A stretch of 64,000 nucleotides of DNA, from the NCBI RefSeq assembly GCF_021026345.1, contig NZ_JAJNCZ010000006.1, positions 124,001 through 188,000 of the forward strand, given 5' to 3'. The translations under genes and the position numbers were made by a program. Below the pieces are notes generated by a model. It was given only the letters and a program-made list of their open reading frames with translations. It ran no database searches and was not told where the DNA came from. The first letter of the stretch is position 1. Every line of letters starts with the position of its first letter. The DNA is from Rhizobium sp. GN54 (GTDB lineage Bacteria > Pseudomonadota > Alphaproteobacteria > Rhizobiales > Rhizobiaceae). Shown here in pieces: positions 17,648-26,727 of this stretch.

Positions 17648-17989
17648 GTGTTTCTCGATTATTTTGCGCTCGGCGTGCTGCTGTTTACCGTGCTGACGCT
17701 GTTCTACGGCATCATCGCCATTCACGACATCCCGCACAGGATCGCCAAGTCGCGCAAGCACCCGCACCAGGACGCCATCCACGTCGCCGGCTGGGTCAGC
17801 CTGTTCACGCTGCACGCCATCTGGCCCTTCCTCTTCATCTGGGCGACGGTCTATCGCGAGGATCGCGGGTGGGGCATCCGCCGGGACGGAAAGCTGCAAT
17901 CCGAGATACAGGCGAACGCCGAGGTCGCCCGGTTGCAGGCGCGCGTCGCGGAGCTGGAAGAAAAGCTCGGACAGAGGGAGATCGCCTGA
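17648..17989 (+). CDS. DUF3302 inner-membrane protein (YiaW-like)
   Basis: A 113-residue protein with two predicted membrane helices (about residues 1-22 and 44-66), an RKHPHQDA loop between them and a C-terminal coiled-coil-like tail (QARVAELEEKLGQ). It matches the DUF3302 family (E. coli YiaW), which is usually encoded directly before an HlyD-type protein, as here. GTG at 17648 was chosen because GGAGG lies seven bases upstream; the TTG two codons earlier is too close. Its stop overlaps the next ATG (TGATG). Function unknown; probably a partner of the adaptor protein. Confidence 0.75.
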   Translation: MFLDYFALGVLLFTVLTLFYGIIAIHDIPHRIAKSRKHPHQDAIHVAGWVSLFTLHAIWPFLFIWATVYREDRGWGIRRDGKLQSEIQANAEVARLQARVAELEEKLGQREIA

Positions 17990-19146
17990 TGGATCTTCTC
18001 CTCATCCTGACCTATGCGGCGATCTGCGTGGCGATCTTCAAGATATTCCGGGTTCCGGTCAACCAGTGGACGGTCTCCACCGCCGTTCTCGGCGGGATCT
18101 TCCTGATATCGGCCCTGCTCCTGATCATGAGCTACAACCACCCCTATTCCGGGGACGGCCGCATCTACTTCACCTCTGCTCCGGTGATCCCGGCCGTTGG
18201 CGGCATCGTGGTCGAGGTGCCGGTGAAGATGAATGCCCCCCTGAAGAAGGGCGACGTGCTCTTTCGCATCGACCCGCGGCCCTACCAGTACACGGTGGAC
18301 CAGAAGATGGCGTCGCTTGCGGAAGCGGAGCAGTCGGTGCGCCAGTTGAAGGCGGCGCTCGACGGCGCGGTCTCGCTCGTTGCCGGAACGGAAGCCTCGC
18401 GCGACAGGGCGCAACAGAGCTACGAGCGCTATCTGGAGATCTTCGAGAGCTCGAGGACCCGCACCGGCGAGACGGCGGTCTCGGAGCTCGAAGTCGAAAA
18501 TCGTCGCGGCGCCTATCTGACGGCACAGGCGGCGGTCGGCACGGCCCAGGCACAGGCCATGCAGGCGCGGCTCGCCTATGAATCGCAGATCAACGGCATC
18601 AATCCCACCGTCGCCCGCCTTCAGGCGGAATTGCGCAATGCGGAATTCGAACTGGACCAGACGACGGTGCGGGCGCCGAGCGACGGCTATGTGACGCAGG
18701 TGTTCCTGCGGCCGGGCATGATGGCAAATCCCCTGCCGTTTCGCCCGGTGATGGTCTTCATCAGCAGCGAGGAGCGCATCCTTGCCGCGGCCTTCATCCA
18801 GAACTCGCTCCAGCGCGTTCGCGTCGGCGACGAGGCCGAGGTGTCGTTCAAGGCCGTTCCCGGTCGGATCTTCAAGGCGAGGGTCGGCAACATCATCGAT
18901 GTGATGGCGCAAGGGCAATTGCAGCCCACGGGAGCACTGATCGATCCCCAGGCGCCCGAACGGCTCAATCCCGGGCAGACGCTCGCCGTGATCGAGATCC
19001 AGGACGACCTCAGCGCCTACCAGTTGCCGGGCGGCGTCGTCGCGGACGTCGCCGTCTACACCGAGCACTGGCATCATGTGGCGATCCTGCGCAAGGTCCT
19101 GCTGCGGATGAGCGCCTGGATGAACTTCGTGTTCCTGGAGCATTGA
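17989..19146 (+). CDS. HlyD/EmrA-family membrane fusion protein (YiaV-like)
   Basis: A 385-residue adaptor with two N-terminal membrane helices (residues 3-20 and 27-46), a biotinyl-lipoyl-like half (VPAVGGIVVEVPVKMNAPLKKGD), a long alpha-helical hairpin (about 105-220), the second half TTVRAPSDGYVTQVFL, and a beta-barrel region. Such proteins bridge an inner-membrane pump and an outer-membrane channel, but no pump gene is adjacent. Together with the overlapping DUF3302 gene it reproduces the E. coli yiaWV pair, whose substrate is unknown. Confidence 0.85.
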   Translation: MDLLLILTYAAICVAIFKIFRVPVNQWTVSTAVLGGIFLISALLLIMSYNHPYSGDGRIYFTSAPVIPAVGGIVVEVPVKMNAPLKKGDVLFRIDPRPYQYTVDQKMASLAEAEQSVRQLKAALDGAVSLVAGTEASRDRAQQSYERYLEIFESSRTRTGETAVSELEVENRRGAYLTAQAAVGTAQAQAMQARLAYESQINGINPTVARLQAELRNAEFELDQTTVRAPSDGYVTQVFLRPGMMANPLPFRPVMVFISSEERILAAAFIQNSLQRVRVGDEAEVSFKAVPGRIFKARVGNIIDVMAQGQLQPTGALIDPQAPERLNPGQTLAVIEIQDDLSAYQLPGGVVADVAVYTEHWHHVAILRKVLLRMSAWMNFVFLEH

Positions 19147-19242
19147 ACGGCCGGGCGCCATAGCTGTTCGAGCGGCAACCGTCCGCTCTCCGGCGGGCGG
19201 CGAGATCCTTCACCTGAGGCTTGGCAAGGACAGGCAGGAGCA

Positions 19243-20955
19243 ATGAGCAGCAGTTTTGACCTGCCCGTGTTCAGGGGGCTGTCAGGCTACAGGGTAGGCT
19301 GGCTGCGCGGCGATATTTCGGCTGGTCTCTCGATTGCGGCCGTCGGCCTGCCGAGCGCGATCGCCTATCCCGCCATTGCCGGCCTTCCGCCGGAGACGGG
19401 CCTCTATGCGAGCATCGCGGCGCCGCTCGCCTATGCCGTCTTCGGCGATTCCCGGCGCCTGATCGTCGGTCCCGACGCGGCGACGATGACCGTCCTTGCG
19501 GCGGCGATCACGGCCATCGCTGCGGCAATGCCGGCCTCGGCGGCGATCGACCGGGTGGGCATAGCGGCCGCCCTTGCGATCGGTGTCGGCGTGCTCTGCC
19601 TGGCGGCCAGGGCGATGCGGCTCGGCGTTCTCGCGACCTTTCTCTCCCGCCCGATCCTCGTCGGCTTCTTCGCCGGCATCTCGGTGTCGATCCTGATCGG
19701 ACAGATCGGCCGCTTCACCGGCGTCAGGATCGAGGCGGACGGGCTGCTCGCTCCGCTGATCGAGCTCGTGCAGAAGCGGGATCTGATCCATTGGCCGACG
19801 GTGGCGCTCGCGCTCGCCATGTTCGCGGTGCTGCAGGTGGCGAGGGCCCTGCGGTTTCCTGTCCCCGGCCCGGTAGTCGTGGTGGCGGTCGCCGTCGCGC
19901 TGTCGGCGCTGTTCGATTTCAGGGGAAGGGGGATTGCCGTCGTCGGCGACATTCCCACCGGCTTCCCCACCCTTTCGCTGCCGCCTGTCGCCAGCCTGCC
20001 GATTGACGGCCTCCTCCTCGGAGCCGCCTCGGTGTTCCTCGTCAGCTTCGGATCCGGCATCGTTGCCGCACGCAGCTTCGGTGCCCGGATCGGCGAAGAC
20101 GTGGACGCCAACCGGGAGCTTGCCGGCCTCGGCAGCGTCAACATCGCGAGCGGGCTTTTCGGCGCCTTTCCCGTCAGCTTTTCGGATTCCCGGACGGCGA
20201 TCAATCTCTCCGTCGGCGGTCGCTCGCAACTCGCCGGCGTGGTTTCGGCGCTGGCACTGATCGCGACCCTGCTCTTCCTCAACGATGCCCTGCGCATCCT
20301 GCCGGTGGCGGCGCTTGCGGCGATCCTGGCCGCAGCCGCCATCAGCCTCATCGATGTCGCCGAGCTGAAGCAGATCTGGCGGATCAGCCGCGCGGAGTTC
20401 GCCTTCGCGCTGATCACCATGTGGGGCGCCATCAGCCTGGGCGTCCTGAACGGCGTGGTCATCGCCATCGCCGCCACCCTCGTCTACCTGTTGCGGAACA
20501 TGATGTACCCGCGCGACGCCTTCCTCGGGCGCATTCCCGGAAGCGACGGCTTCTACAAGCTGCATCGCCGCGCCGAGGCGCGGGCCGTTCCCGGCCTGGT
20601 GGTCTGGATGCTGGAGGGCAGCCTGCTGTTCTTCAACACCGACTACGTGCACGACCGCCTGCGCACCATCATCGCGGAGCTTCCCGAGGGCACCCGCTGG
20701 TTCATGCTGGACGCGAGCGCCATCACCCAGATGGACAGCACCGCGACGGCGATGATCGACGAGGTGAGGCAGGAGATGGCCGCCCGCGGCGTCGAGTTCG
20801 GCCTCGTCGAGGTCCATGCCGAGGCGCGGGTGCTGCTGGAGCGGGCCGGCGTGATCGACCGCATCGGCGCCGACCGCGTCTTCGACGACCTCGACGATGT
20901 GTTGCAGGCGTTCCGGGTCCACGAGATCGAAAGCAGGACAGTCGCTGAAAGCTAA
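19243..20955 (+). CDS. SulP-family anion transporter with STAS domain
   Basis: A 570-residue SLC26/SulP transporter. The N-terminal 430 residues form many membrane helices with the family motif GLPSAIAYPAIAGLPPETGLY near the start. The C-terminal STAS domain (about 440-560) contains WFMLDASAITQMDSTA, the NTP/regulatory loop. Substrates of the family include sulfate, bicarbonate and other anions; the sequence does not tell which. GGAG precedes the ATG. It lies between an HlyD adaptor gene and a PPK2 gene on the same strand, 24 bases from the latter, so SulP and PPK2 are probably cotranscribed. Confidence 0.9.
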   Translation: MSSSFDLPVFRGLSGYRVGWLRGDISAGLSIAAVGLPSAIAYPAIAGLPPETGLYASIAAPLAYAVFGDSRRLIVGPDAATMTVLAAAITAIAAAMPASAAIDRVGIAAALAIGVGVLCLAARAMRLGVLATFLSRPILVGFFAGISVSILIGQIGRFTGVRIEADGLLAPLIELVQKRDLIHWPTVALALAMFAVLQVARALRFPVPGPVVVVAVAVALSALFDFRGRGIAVVGDIPTGFPTLSLPPVASLPIDGLLLGAASVFLVSFGSGIVAARSFGARIGEDVDANRELAGLGSVNIASGLFGAFPVSFSDSRTAINLSVGGRSQLAGVVSALALIATLLFLNDALRILPVAALAAILAAAAISLIDVAELKQIWRISRAEFAFALITMWGAISLGVLNGVVIAIAATLVYLLRNMMYPRDAFLGRIPGSDGFYKLHRRAEARAVPGLVVWMLEGSLLFFNTDYVHDRLRTIIAELPEGTRWFMLDASAITQMDSTATAMIDEVRQEMAARGVEFGLVEVHAEARVLLERAGVIDRIGADRVFDDLDDVLQAFRVHEIESRTVAES

Positions 20956-20978
20956 CGTCAATCCGAGGAGATGAGGCG

Positions 20979-21809
20979 ATGGGCAAGCACAAGGGCGAAC
21001 GGGCAGCGTCTTCCGCGCAGGCGGAGGACAAGAAGAGCAGGAAGAAGAGCTACGAGAAGCAACTGGCGCGCCTGCAGGTGGAGCTCGCGCATCTCCAGGC
21101 CTGGGTCAAGAAGTCGGGCGCACGCATCGTCGTCATCTTCGAGGGCCGGGATGCGGCGGGCAAGGGCGGCGTCATCAAGCGCATCACCGAACGTGTCAGT
21201 CCCCGCGTGTTCCGGGTGGTGGCGCTACCCGCGCCGACCGACCGGGAGAAGACGCAGATCTACATGCAGCGCTACATCGCCCAACTGCCGGCGGGCGGCG
21301 AGATCGTCATCTTCGATCGCAGCTGGTACAACCGGGCCGGCGTCGACCGGGTGATGGGCTTCACCACCGAGAAGAAGGCCAGGCGTTTTCTGGAACTGGC
21401 ACCGCGCTTCGAGGCGGCGATCGTCGAAAGCGGAACGATCCTGCTGAAATACTTCCTCACCGTCAGCGAGGACGAACAGGAGCGACGTTTCCGCCAGCGC
21501 ATCGACGACCCCGTGCGGCAATGGAAGCTCAGCCCGATGGATCTCGAATCCTACCGGAAGTGGTGGGACTATACGCGCGCCTACGACGATATGATCCGCA
21601 TGACCGACAGCGAGCACGCGCCCTGGTGGATCGTGCCCTCGGATGACAAGCAGCGGGCTCGGATCAATTGCATCTCGCATCTGCTCGAATCGATCCCCTA
21701 TGAGCGCGTGAAGTTCGATGAGCCCGAACTCGGCAAGCGGCAGAAGCGGCCGGACGACTATGTCGAGGACAAGACCCCGCGCAAGGTCGTGCCAGACGTG
21801 GAGTGGTGA
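20979..21809 (+). CDS. ppk2: Polyphosphate kinase 2
   Basis: A 276-residue PPK2 of the single-domain class. The Walker A is GRDAAGKGG (residues 56-64), the Walker B-type FDRSWYNR is at 112-119, and the lid-module segment RRFRQRIDDPVRQWKLSPMD follows. A Lys-rich N-terminal tail (residues 1-30) precedes the domain. The enzyme transfers phosphate between polyphosphate and nucleoside mono- or diphosphates; without structural residues compared I cannot say whether it prefers ADP or GDP. The close upstream SulP gene may indicate coupling of anion uptake to phosphate/energy storage. Confidence 0.92.
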   Translation: MGKHKGERAASSAQAEDKKSRKKSYEKQLARLQVELAHLQAWVKKSGARIVVIFEGRDAAGKGGVIKRITERVSPRVFRVVALPAPTDREKTQIYMQRYIAQLPAGGEIVIFDRSWYNRAGVDRVMGFTTEKKARRFLELAPRFEAAIVESGTILLKYFLTVSEDEQERRFRQRIDDPVRQWKLSPMDLESYRKWWDYTRAYDDMIRMTDSEHAPWWIVPSDDKQRARINCISHLLESIPYERVKFDEPELGKRQKRPDDYVEDKTPRKVVPDVEW

Positions 21810-21836
21810 TCTCCTGCAGCCCGCAGAGCCCTTGCG

Positions 21837-22979
21837 TCACGGCGCTGCGGGCGGCTTCCCGGCGATCGCTGACGGCTTTTCGACCGGCGGCGGCGCGCCG
21901 TCCGGATGTCGGACCCAGGCCACGAGCAGGTCGTAGAACACGCTGAGGACGATCGGCCCGAGGAACAGGCCGATCAGGCCGTAGGAGATCGTGCCCCCGA
22001 TCACGCCGGTGAGGATCACCAGCATCGGCGTCGACAGGCCCCGCGAGACGAGGATCGGCTTCATGACGTTGTCGATCACGGCGATCGGTACGAGGAGCAG
22101 GGTCAGGGCCAGCGCCATTCCGGCCGACATCGACAGCCAGCCCCAGATGATGACGGGCAGGAGCACCAGCCCGGGGCCGAGCTGGACGATGCAGAGAATG
22201 AGAATGACGAATGTCAGGATGGCGGTGGCGGGCACGTGGAAGCCATAGAGCACCATCCCGGCCAGGAGCGTCTGAAGCAGAGCCACGCCGATGACGCCGC
22301 TCGCCACGTTGCGGATCGTGGAGGTGGCGAGCCGGATGAAGCCCACGCCCCGCTCGCCGGCGATCCGATGGGCGAAGCGATTGGTGTTTTCCGCCAGCCG
22401 CGGCCCGGGCACGAGCAGAAAGCCCGATACGATCACCGAAGCCATGAAGGCGAGCAGGCCCATGCCGATGCTTGCGACCTTGGCGAGGACGACGCCGCCG
22501 GCCTTGATGAGCGTGGGCTGGAAACGATCGATGGTCTCTGCAAGGTTGCTGGTCGCCAGCGACCAGGCCCGGTGCAGGTCCTCGCCGAAGACCGGCCATT
22601 CTCGAAGTCCGGCCGGCGGGCTCGGCAGGTGCAGCGTGCCCGTGTCGAGGTTGCGGGCGAGATGCTCCGTGGCCTCGAGAAAGCCGAGGCTCAGCGCCGT
22701 CAGCGGTCCCAAGATCAAAGCGAGGTTGAGCGCGGTCAGCGTGATCGCCGCAAGCCGCTTGCTGCCGCCAAGGACAACCGTGAGGGCCCGGTAGGCCGGG
22801 TAGAGGGCCACGGCCAGGATCGCCGCCCAGATGATGATGACGAGGAACGGCGCCACCAGCTTCAGCGACCAGTAGGCGAACAGCCCGACGATGCCGAGCC
22901 TGACGAAGTCGGTGATCCTCGTCTCCATCTCGTCCGCGCCCTGCTGCCCGGCGGGATCAGGGGCAATCTCTCTGTCCAT
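21837..22979 (-). CDS. AI-2E/PerM-family transporter
   Basis: A 380-residue membrane protein of the AI-2E transporter (UPF0118/PerM) family: two N-terminal helices, a soluble middle region, and a C-terminal helical block with VIDNVMKPILVSRGLSTPM and GLIGLFLGPIVLSVFYDL. Members are linked to autoinducer-2 or Na+(Li+)/H+ export, so the substrate is open. GGAGG precedes the ATG. It converges with PPK2. A second family member is encoded at 44704-45756 but is only distantly similar. Confidence 0.88.
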   Translation of the reverse strand: MDREIAPDPAGQQGADEMETRITDFVRLGIVGLFAYWSLKLVAPFLVIIIWAAILAVALYPAYRALTVVLGGSKRLAAITLTALNLALILGPLTALSLGFLEATEHLARNLDTGTLHLPSPPAGLREWPVFGEDLHRAWSLATSNLAETIDRFQPTLIKAGGVVLAKVASIGMGLLAFMASVIVSGFLLVPGPRLAENTNRFAHRIAGERGVGFIRLATSTIRNVASGVIGVALLQTLLAGMVLYGFHVPATAILTFVILILCIVQLGPGLVLLPVIIWGWLSMSAGMALALTLLLVPIAVIDNVMKPILVSRGLSTPMLVILTGVIGGTISYGLIGLFLGPIVLSVFYDLLVAWVRHPDGAPPPVEKPSAIAGKPPAAP

Positions 22980-23074
22980 GCGTCACCTCCGGACGCCTGA
23001 TGCGGTCGGGACGCCATTCGCGCTCGCGGTCCCCGAGGCGCGGCGTCATGCTGAAACGGGACGCTTGCGGTGTC

Positions 23075-23548
23075 TCAGGCGACCGGCGGTTCCCAGTTCA
23101 GGTAGAAGCCGATATCGCCGGGAATGCCGCCGGGAAAATTGATGACCATGGCCTTCAGGCGATAGCCCTGCGGCTGGGCGTTGGCCTTGAAGGCGTCGAA
23201 GAGCTCCTTCGCCTTGCCCTGGAGTGTGCTCGGCCAGTCCGGATCGGCATTGTTGATCGCCCGGCCGCTGTCGCTGCAGAAGCTCGACGGAAAGCTGTAG
23301 ACCAGCGCCTCCATCTTGCCTTCCTTGACCGCCCGCATGACGACGTTGCGAATGATCGACCGTTCCTCTTCACCGACATGCTTGTGGAAGAAGTCGTCGG
23401 CGAACTTCGACAGTTCTTCCTGCTGGCGCTTCCTGATCTGGTCCTCCCGATCCATCTCCGCCATCTGCTGCGTGAGGATGTTCTTGCGCAGGTCCTCGGC
23501 GCTGGGGACGGCAGGCCTGCCGGTGTCTGCCTTGTCATTCTGGCTCAT
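23075..23548 (-). CDS. Uncharacterised 157-residue protein
   Basis: I do not recognise a named domain. The first 60 residues are charged and helical (RKNILTQQMAEMDREDQIRK), followed by a compact C-terminal half with SIIRNVVMRAVKEGKMEALVYSFPSSF and a Gly/Pro-rich end. No signal peptide or membrane helix is seen. AGGAGG six bases before the ATG at 23548 supports this start; the longer frame upstream has none. It is on the same strand as the AI-2E gene and 95 bases before it, so possibly cotranscribed. Confidence 0.7.
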   Translation of the reverse strand: MSQNDKADTGRPAVPSAEDLRKNILTQQMAEMDREDQIRKRQQEELSKFADDFFHKHVGEEERSIIRNVVMRAVKEGKMEALVYSFPSSFCSDSGRAINNADPDWPSTLQGKAKELFDAFKANAQPQGYRLKAMVINFPGGIPGDIGFYLNWEPPVA

Positions 23549-23785
23549 GGCACACCTCCTGGAATGTCGCTTGGGTAGATGACGCATCCTGATCGCCGGG
23601 CCGCGGCGACATACGGCAGTCCGTCGGCCAATGCCGAGCGGATGGCGGTTGCGGTGACCCCCCGATTTCGCAGCCGGCCCGATATCGAAATGATACCAAC
23701 TATCCCGGTCCGGAGCGAGTGTGTTGAATGCGGTGCTTGCAGCCCGCTTCCGACCTCGTATCCTGCTGTCCGGGGTGGAGAGGCG

Positions 23786-24526
23786 ATGCCGATGCAGGAG
23801 CGATATGCCGTGGCTGCGGGGAGCGACAGGAAGGTTCGGGACTGGGTCATTGCCGCGCCGGTCAAGGCCGCACTGGTCCTGCTCGGCGACCGGGATGTGC
23901 TCGACCGGGCGGAACGGCGGCAGGCCGCAAATTTCGTCCGCGACGAGGACAGGCACCGCTACAGGGCCGCGCACCTTCTGGCGCGCGCGGCGATCGGGGC
24001 ATCGATCGGTCGCGACCCCGCAAGCCTCGTGTTCCGGCTAGAGCCGAACGGCAAGCCGGTTCTCGTCGGCGCGCCGGGCGTGGACGTCAACCTGTCCCAT
24101 GGCGGCGACTGGATCGCGGTCGGCCTGTCGGGTTCGGGCCGGGTCGGCATCGATGTGGAGGCGGACAGGCCCGAGCTGTTCTGGCGCGAGATCGCCGCGT
24201 CCTTTTTGTCACCGGAAGAGGTTTCGACAACCCTGTCGCCCGGCGCGGTCCCGTTCCTGAGATTGTGGACCGCCAAGGAGGCGGCCTTGAAGGCGGCAGG
24301 CAGCGGGCTGTCGATCGCGCCCGACCGGGTCACAGTGGAGCACCGGCCGGATGGTTTCCGCGTCGCCCTTCCCGCGGGCACATACGATGGGTGCTGGCTG
24401 AGCCTCGACGACGGCCACCTGCTCGCGGTAGCGACCGACGGCGCGTCCTTGCGGCTCGTGCGGTGCAGCGATCCGGACGCGTTGCGCAAAGCGCTGCACG
24501 AACTGGCTGGTCCCAAATCGGGTTAA
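23786..24526 (+). CDS. 4'-phosphopantetheinyl transferase (Sfp-type)
   Basis: A 246-residue Sfp-type transferase. The Mg- and CoA-binding motifs GIDVE (residues 121-125) and WTAKEAALK (161-169) are intact, and PNGKPVLVG plus VNLSHGGDW precede them as usual for the family. It transfers phosphopantetheine from CoA to carrier proteins. No carrier-protein, NRPS or PKS gene is nearby, so the client is encoded elsewhere, for example siderophore or special acyl-carrier proteins. GGAGAGG precedes the ATG at 23786. Confidence 0.88.
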   Translation: MPMQERYAVAAGSDRKVRDWVIAAPVKAALVLLGDRDVLDRAERRQAANFVRDEDRHRYRAAHLLARAAIGASIGRDPASLVFRLEPNGKPVLVGAPGVDVNLSHGGDWIAVGLSGSGRVGIDVEADRPELFWREIAASFLSPEEVSTTLSPGAVPFLRLWTAKEAALKAAGSGLSIAPDRVTVEHRPDGFRVALPAGTYDGCWLSLDDGHLLAVATDGASLRLVRCSDPDALRKALHELAGPKSG

Positions 24527-24576
24527 AAGCGCAACGCCGGCGTGGTCGGTTGAAAGCTCCGCAACAAGGGGCCTAG

Positions 24577-24957
24577 TCAGGCGGCCTTCACGTCCTTCTC
24601 GCGCAGGGCGTCGGGCTTGCCGTAGAGCCCGATGTTCGCATCGCCCCAGTCTTTCAGGGCCAGCAGGACAGGCTCCATGCTCCGCCCCAGACGCGAGAGG
24701 CTGTATTCGACCTTCGGTGGAACCTGGGCGTAGACCTTGCGATCGATGAGGCCGTCCTGCTCGAGTTCGCGTAGCTGATTGGTCAGCATGCGCTGGGTGA
24801 CACCGGGAATCTGCCGGCGGAGCTCGTTGAACCGGAGCGTCCCGTCCAGCAGGTGAAACAGGATCACCGACTTCCACTTGCCGTCGATGAGTCCGATCGC
24901 AGCCTCGACGGAGCAACCCGGACTGCAATCGAAGCGGCTGTGGCGAACCTTGGCCAT
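24577..24957 (-). CDS. HxlR-family transcriptional regulator
   Basis: A 126-residue winged-helix regulator of the HxlR/YodB/QorR type, with the family sequence GKWKSVILFHLLDGTLRFNEL and the recognition region GVTQRMLTNQLRELEQDGL. An N-terminal Cys pair (DCSPGC, near residues 10-15) occupies the position of the redox-sensing cysteine in quinone- and aldehyde-responsive members. AAGGAT precedes the chosen ATG; in-frame upstream ATGs exist. It is divergent from an oxidoreductase gene, with direct repeats between, so it probably controls that gene in response to thiol-reactive compounds. Confidence 0.88.
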   Translation of the reverse strand: MAKVRHSRFDCSPGCSVEAAIGLIDGKWKSVILFHLLDGTLRFNELRRQIPGVTQRMLTNQLRELEQDGLIDRKVYAQVPPKVEYSLSRLGRSMEPVLLALKDWGDANIGLYGKPDALREKDVKAA

Positions 24958-24967
24958 GACAGTATCC

Positions 24968-25019
24968 TTTTGTGCACTATAGGCTTTTTTTGTGCGCATT
25001 GCGTCTCCGAGAATATAGT
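24968..25019. promoter_or_regulatory. Candidate HxlR operator region
   Basis: TTTTGTGC occurs twice, at 24968-24975 and 24988-24995, exactly 20 bases apart (about two DNA turns). ACTATA at 24976-24981 and TATAGT at 25014-25019 form an inverted repeat. They lie in the gap between the divergent regulator and oxidoreductase genes. Confidence 0.4.
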
Positions 25020-25060
25020 CCCATCCTTGCGTCATATCAACTTGTCTCAAGGAGAATGTC

Positions 25061-26074
25061 ATGAAAGCCGTTGCATACAAGAACGCGGGAGACCTGGACC
25101 GGCCGGACGCGCTGGTGGACGTGGAGCTGGAAAGGCCGGTGGCCGCGGGCCGGGACATCCTGGTCGAGGTTTCCGCCGTTTCCGTCAATCCGGTCGACTA
25201 CAAGATCAGGAAGGGCGTCTCCGCCGAGCCCGGCCAGTGGAAGGTTCTGGGCTGGGATGCGGTCGGCCGCGTGCTCGAGGTGGGAGAGTACGTTCAGTCG
25301 TTCAAGCCGGGTGATCGCGTCTTCTATGCCGGTTCGCTGATCCGTCAAGGTGCGAACAGCCAGTATCACCTGGTCGACGAGCGGATCGTCGGGCATGCGC
25401 CGCAGACGCTTTCCGACGCCGAGGCGGCCGCGCTGCCGCTGACCGCGATCACGGCCTGGGAGATGCTGTTCGACCGGCTCGACATCCGCAGGCCGGTCGC
25501 CGGTGCCTCGAAATCCATTCTCATTGTCGGCGGTGCCGGTGGCGTCGGCTCGATCGCGATCCAGTTGGTGCGCGCCCTGACCGACCTGACCGTGATCACC
25601 ACGGCGTCGCGGCCGGAGACCCGGGACTGGGTTCTGGAACTCGGCGCCCACCACGTGATCGACCATGGCAAGCCGCTGGCCGAGCAGGTGGAAGTGCTCG
25701 GCATCGGCGCGCCGTCTTACGTGTTCTCCACGACCGAGACGCAGCACCATCTTGCCGAGATCATCAAGCTGATCGCGCCGCAGGGCCGCTTCGGCTTGAT
25801 CGACGATCCACAGAGCCTCGATGTGACCGGCTTCAAGAGGAAGGCGGTTTCGATCCACTGGGAGTTGATGTTCACGCGGTCGATATTCGAGACCGCCGAC
25901 ATGGACGAGCAGGGCAAGTTGCTCGACGAAGTCGCACGCCTCGTCGATGAAGGACAGGTGAGGACGACCGTGACCGAAGTGCTGAAACCGATCAATGCCG
26001 CCAACCTCAAGCGGGCGCATGCCGTTCTGGAAAGCGGCAAGGCCCGGGGCAAGATCGTCCTTGAAGGCTTCTGA
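25061..26074 (+). CDS. Zinc-type alcohol dehydrogenase-like / quinone oxidoreductase
   Basis: A 337-residue medium-chain dehydrogenase/reductase of the zinc-binding-dehydrogenase-like (ZADH/quinone reductase) group. It has VSAVSVNPVDYKIRKG at the substrate domain, the NAD(P)-binding GGAGGVGSIAIQLV (residues about 150-163) and a C-terminal KARGKIVLEGF. The catalytic-zinc cysteine of true alcohol dehydrogenases is absent at the usual N-terminal place, which fits NADPH-dependent reduction of quinones or enals. AAGGAG precedes the ATG. Divergent from an HxlR regulator, as in known quinone-stress pairs. Confidence 0.88.
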   Translation: MKAVAYKNAGDLDRPDALVDVELERPVAAGRDILVEVSAVSVNPVDYKIRKGVSAEPGQWKVLGWDAVGRVLEVGEYVQSFKPGDRVFYAGSLIRQGANSQYHLVDERIVGHAPQTLSDAEAAALPLTAITAWEMLFDRLDIRRPVAGASKSILIVGGAGGVGSIAIQLVRALTDLTVITTASRPETRDWVLELGAHHVIDHGKPLAEQVEVLGIGAPSYVFSTTETQHHLAEIIKLIAPQGRFGLIDDPQSLDVTGFKRKAVSIHWELMFTRSIFETADMDEQGKLLDEVARLVDEGQVRTTVTEVLKPINAANLKRAHAVLESGKARGKIVLEGF

Positions 26075-26727
26075 TCCCGCCAGGCAGGGCGAGGCGGGCG
26101 TGCGCTTGCCGCGGTCCGTCCGACTCATCGCCGCGGCCTTCGCCGGGATCAGGACCTTTCGAAACATGACCGCCGGCGGCCGAGACAGAGACGGGAGACG
26201 GCGGCGGCCGAAGTATCGGCAGCGCAGCTGCCGATACCATGCGTCAGCCATCAATTAAGCGCGCGGAATATATGAATAACTGACCCATCCTGTAGTTGAA
26301 TCACATGCCGTTCCCGGCTAGTCTTCAAATCGGGATAGGGAGACAAGTCGGGGATGCCTTGTCATCCGGCGGCAAGACTGGTTCGGTCGTGTCTGTTCCT
26401 CCCGACGATGATCGACGGCAAGCAGTGCATCGCATAAGTCCACCCGAAGGGACAAAACTTCGACCATGGAGTGTCGGCATGCCTGAAGCGAATAGCAAAT
26501 TCCCCTCTATGTTGCGGTCCCTGATGAAGGTTCCGTCTGGCACCTGCTGACGCCGGAGTTGGCGGCAGGTCTCCTGCCGAGCGGACGTTCCGCATCAATA
26601 CTTGTTCTGAACTGGTCGAAGAGGGGAAGCGCTTTCCGCGCTGATGCGCGGTGTCGCGCATGTTCGCCGAAGGCTCTGCGCATCTCCGTCAAGAAGCTTT
26701 GGACGTCGTGCGAATGGGAGTTCTGCC
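26075..26727. other. Intergenic region upstream of the AraC-family gene
   Basis: These 653 bases have no convincing gene; frames present are short and lack ribosome sites or recognisable proteins. It holds a perfect 11-bp stem-loop at 26213-26237 (GTATCGGCAGC and complement, loop GCA). An AT-rich block around 26250-26300 may hold a promoter. GGGAG at 26716-26720 is the ribosome site for the next gene. Confidence 0.5.
26213..26237 (+). terminator. Stem-loop downstream of the oxidoreductase gene
   Basis: A perfect 11-bp stem with a 3-base loop lies about 140 bases after the oxidoreductase stop. There is no T-run on either side, so a terminator role is uncertain; an operator or small-RNA role is possible. 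Confidence 0.35.
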
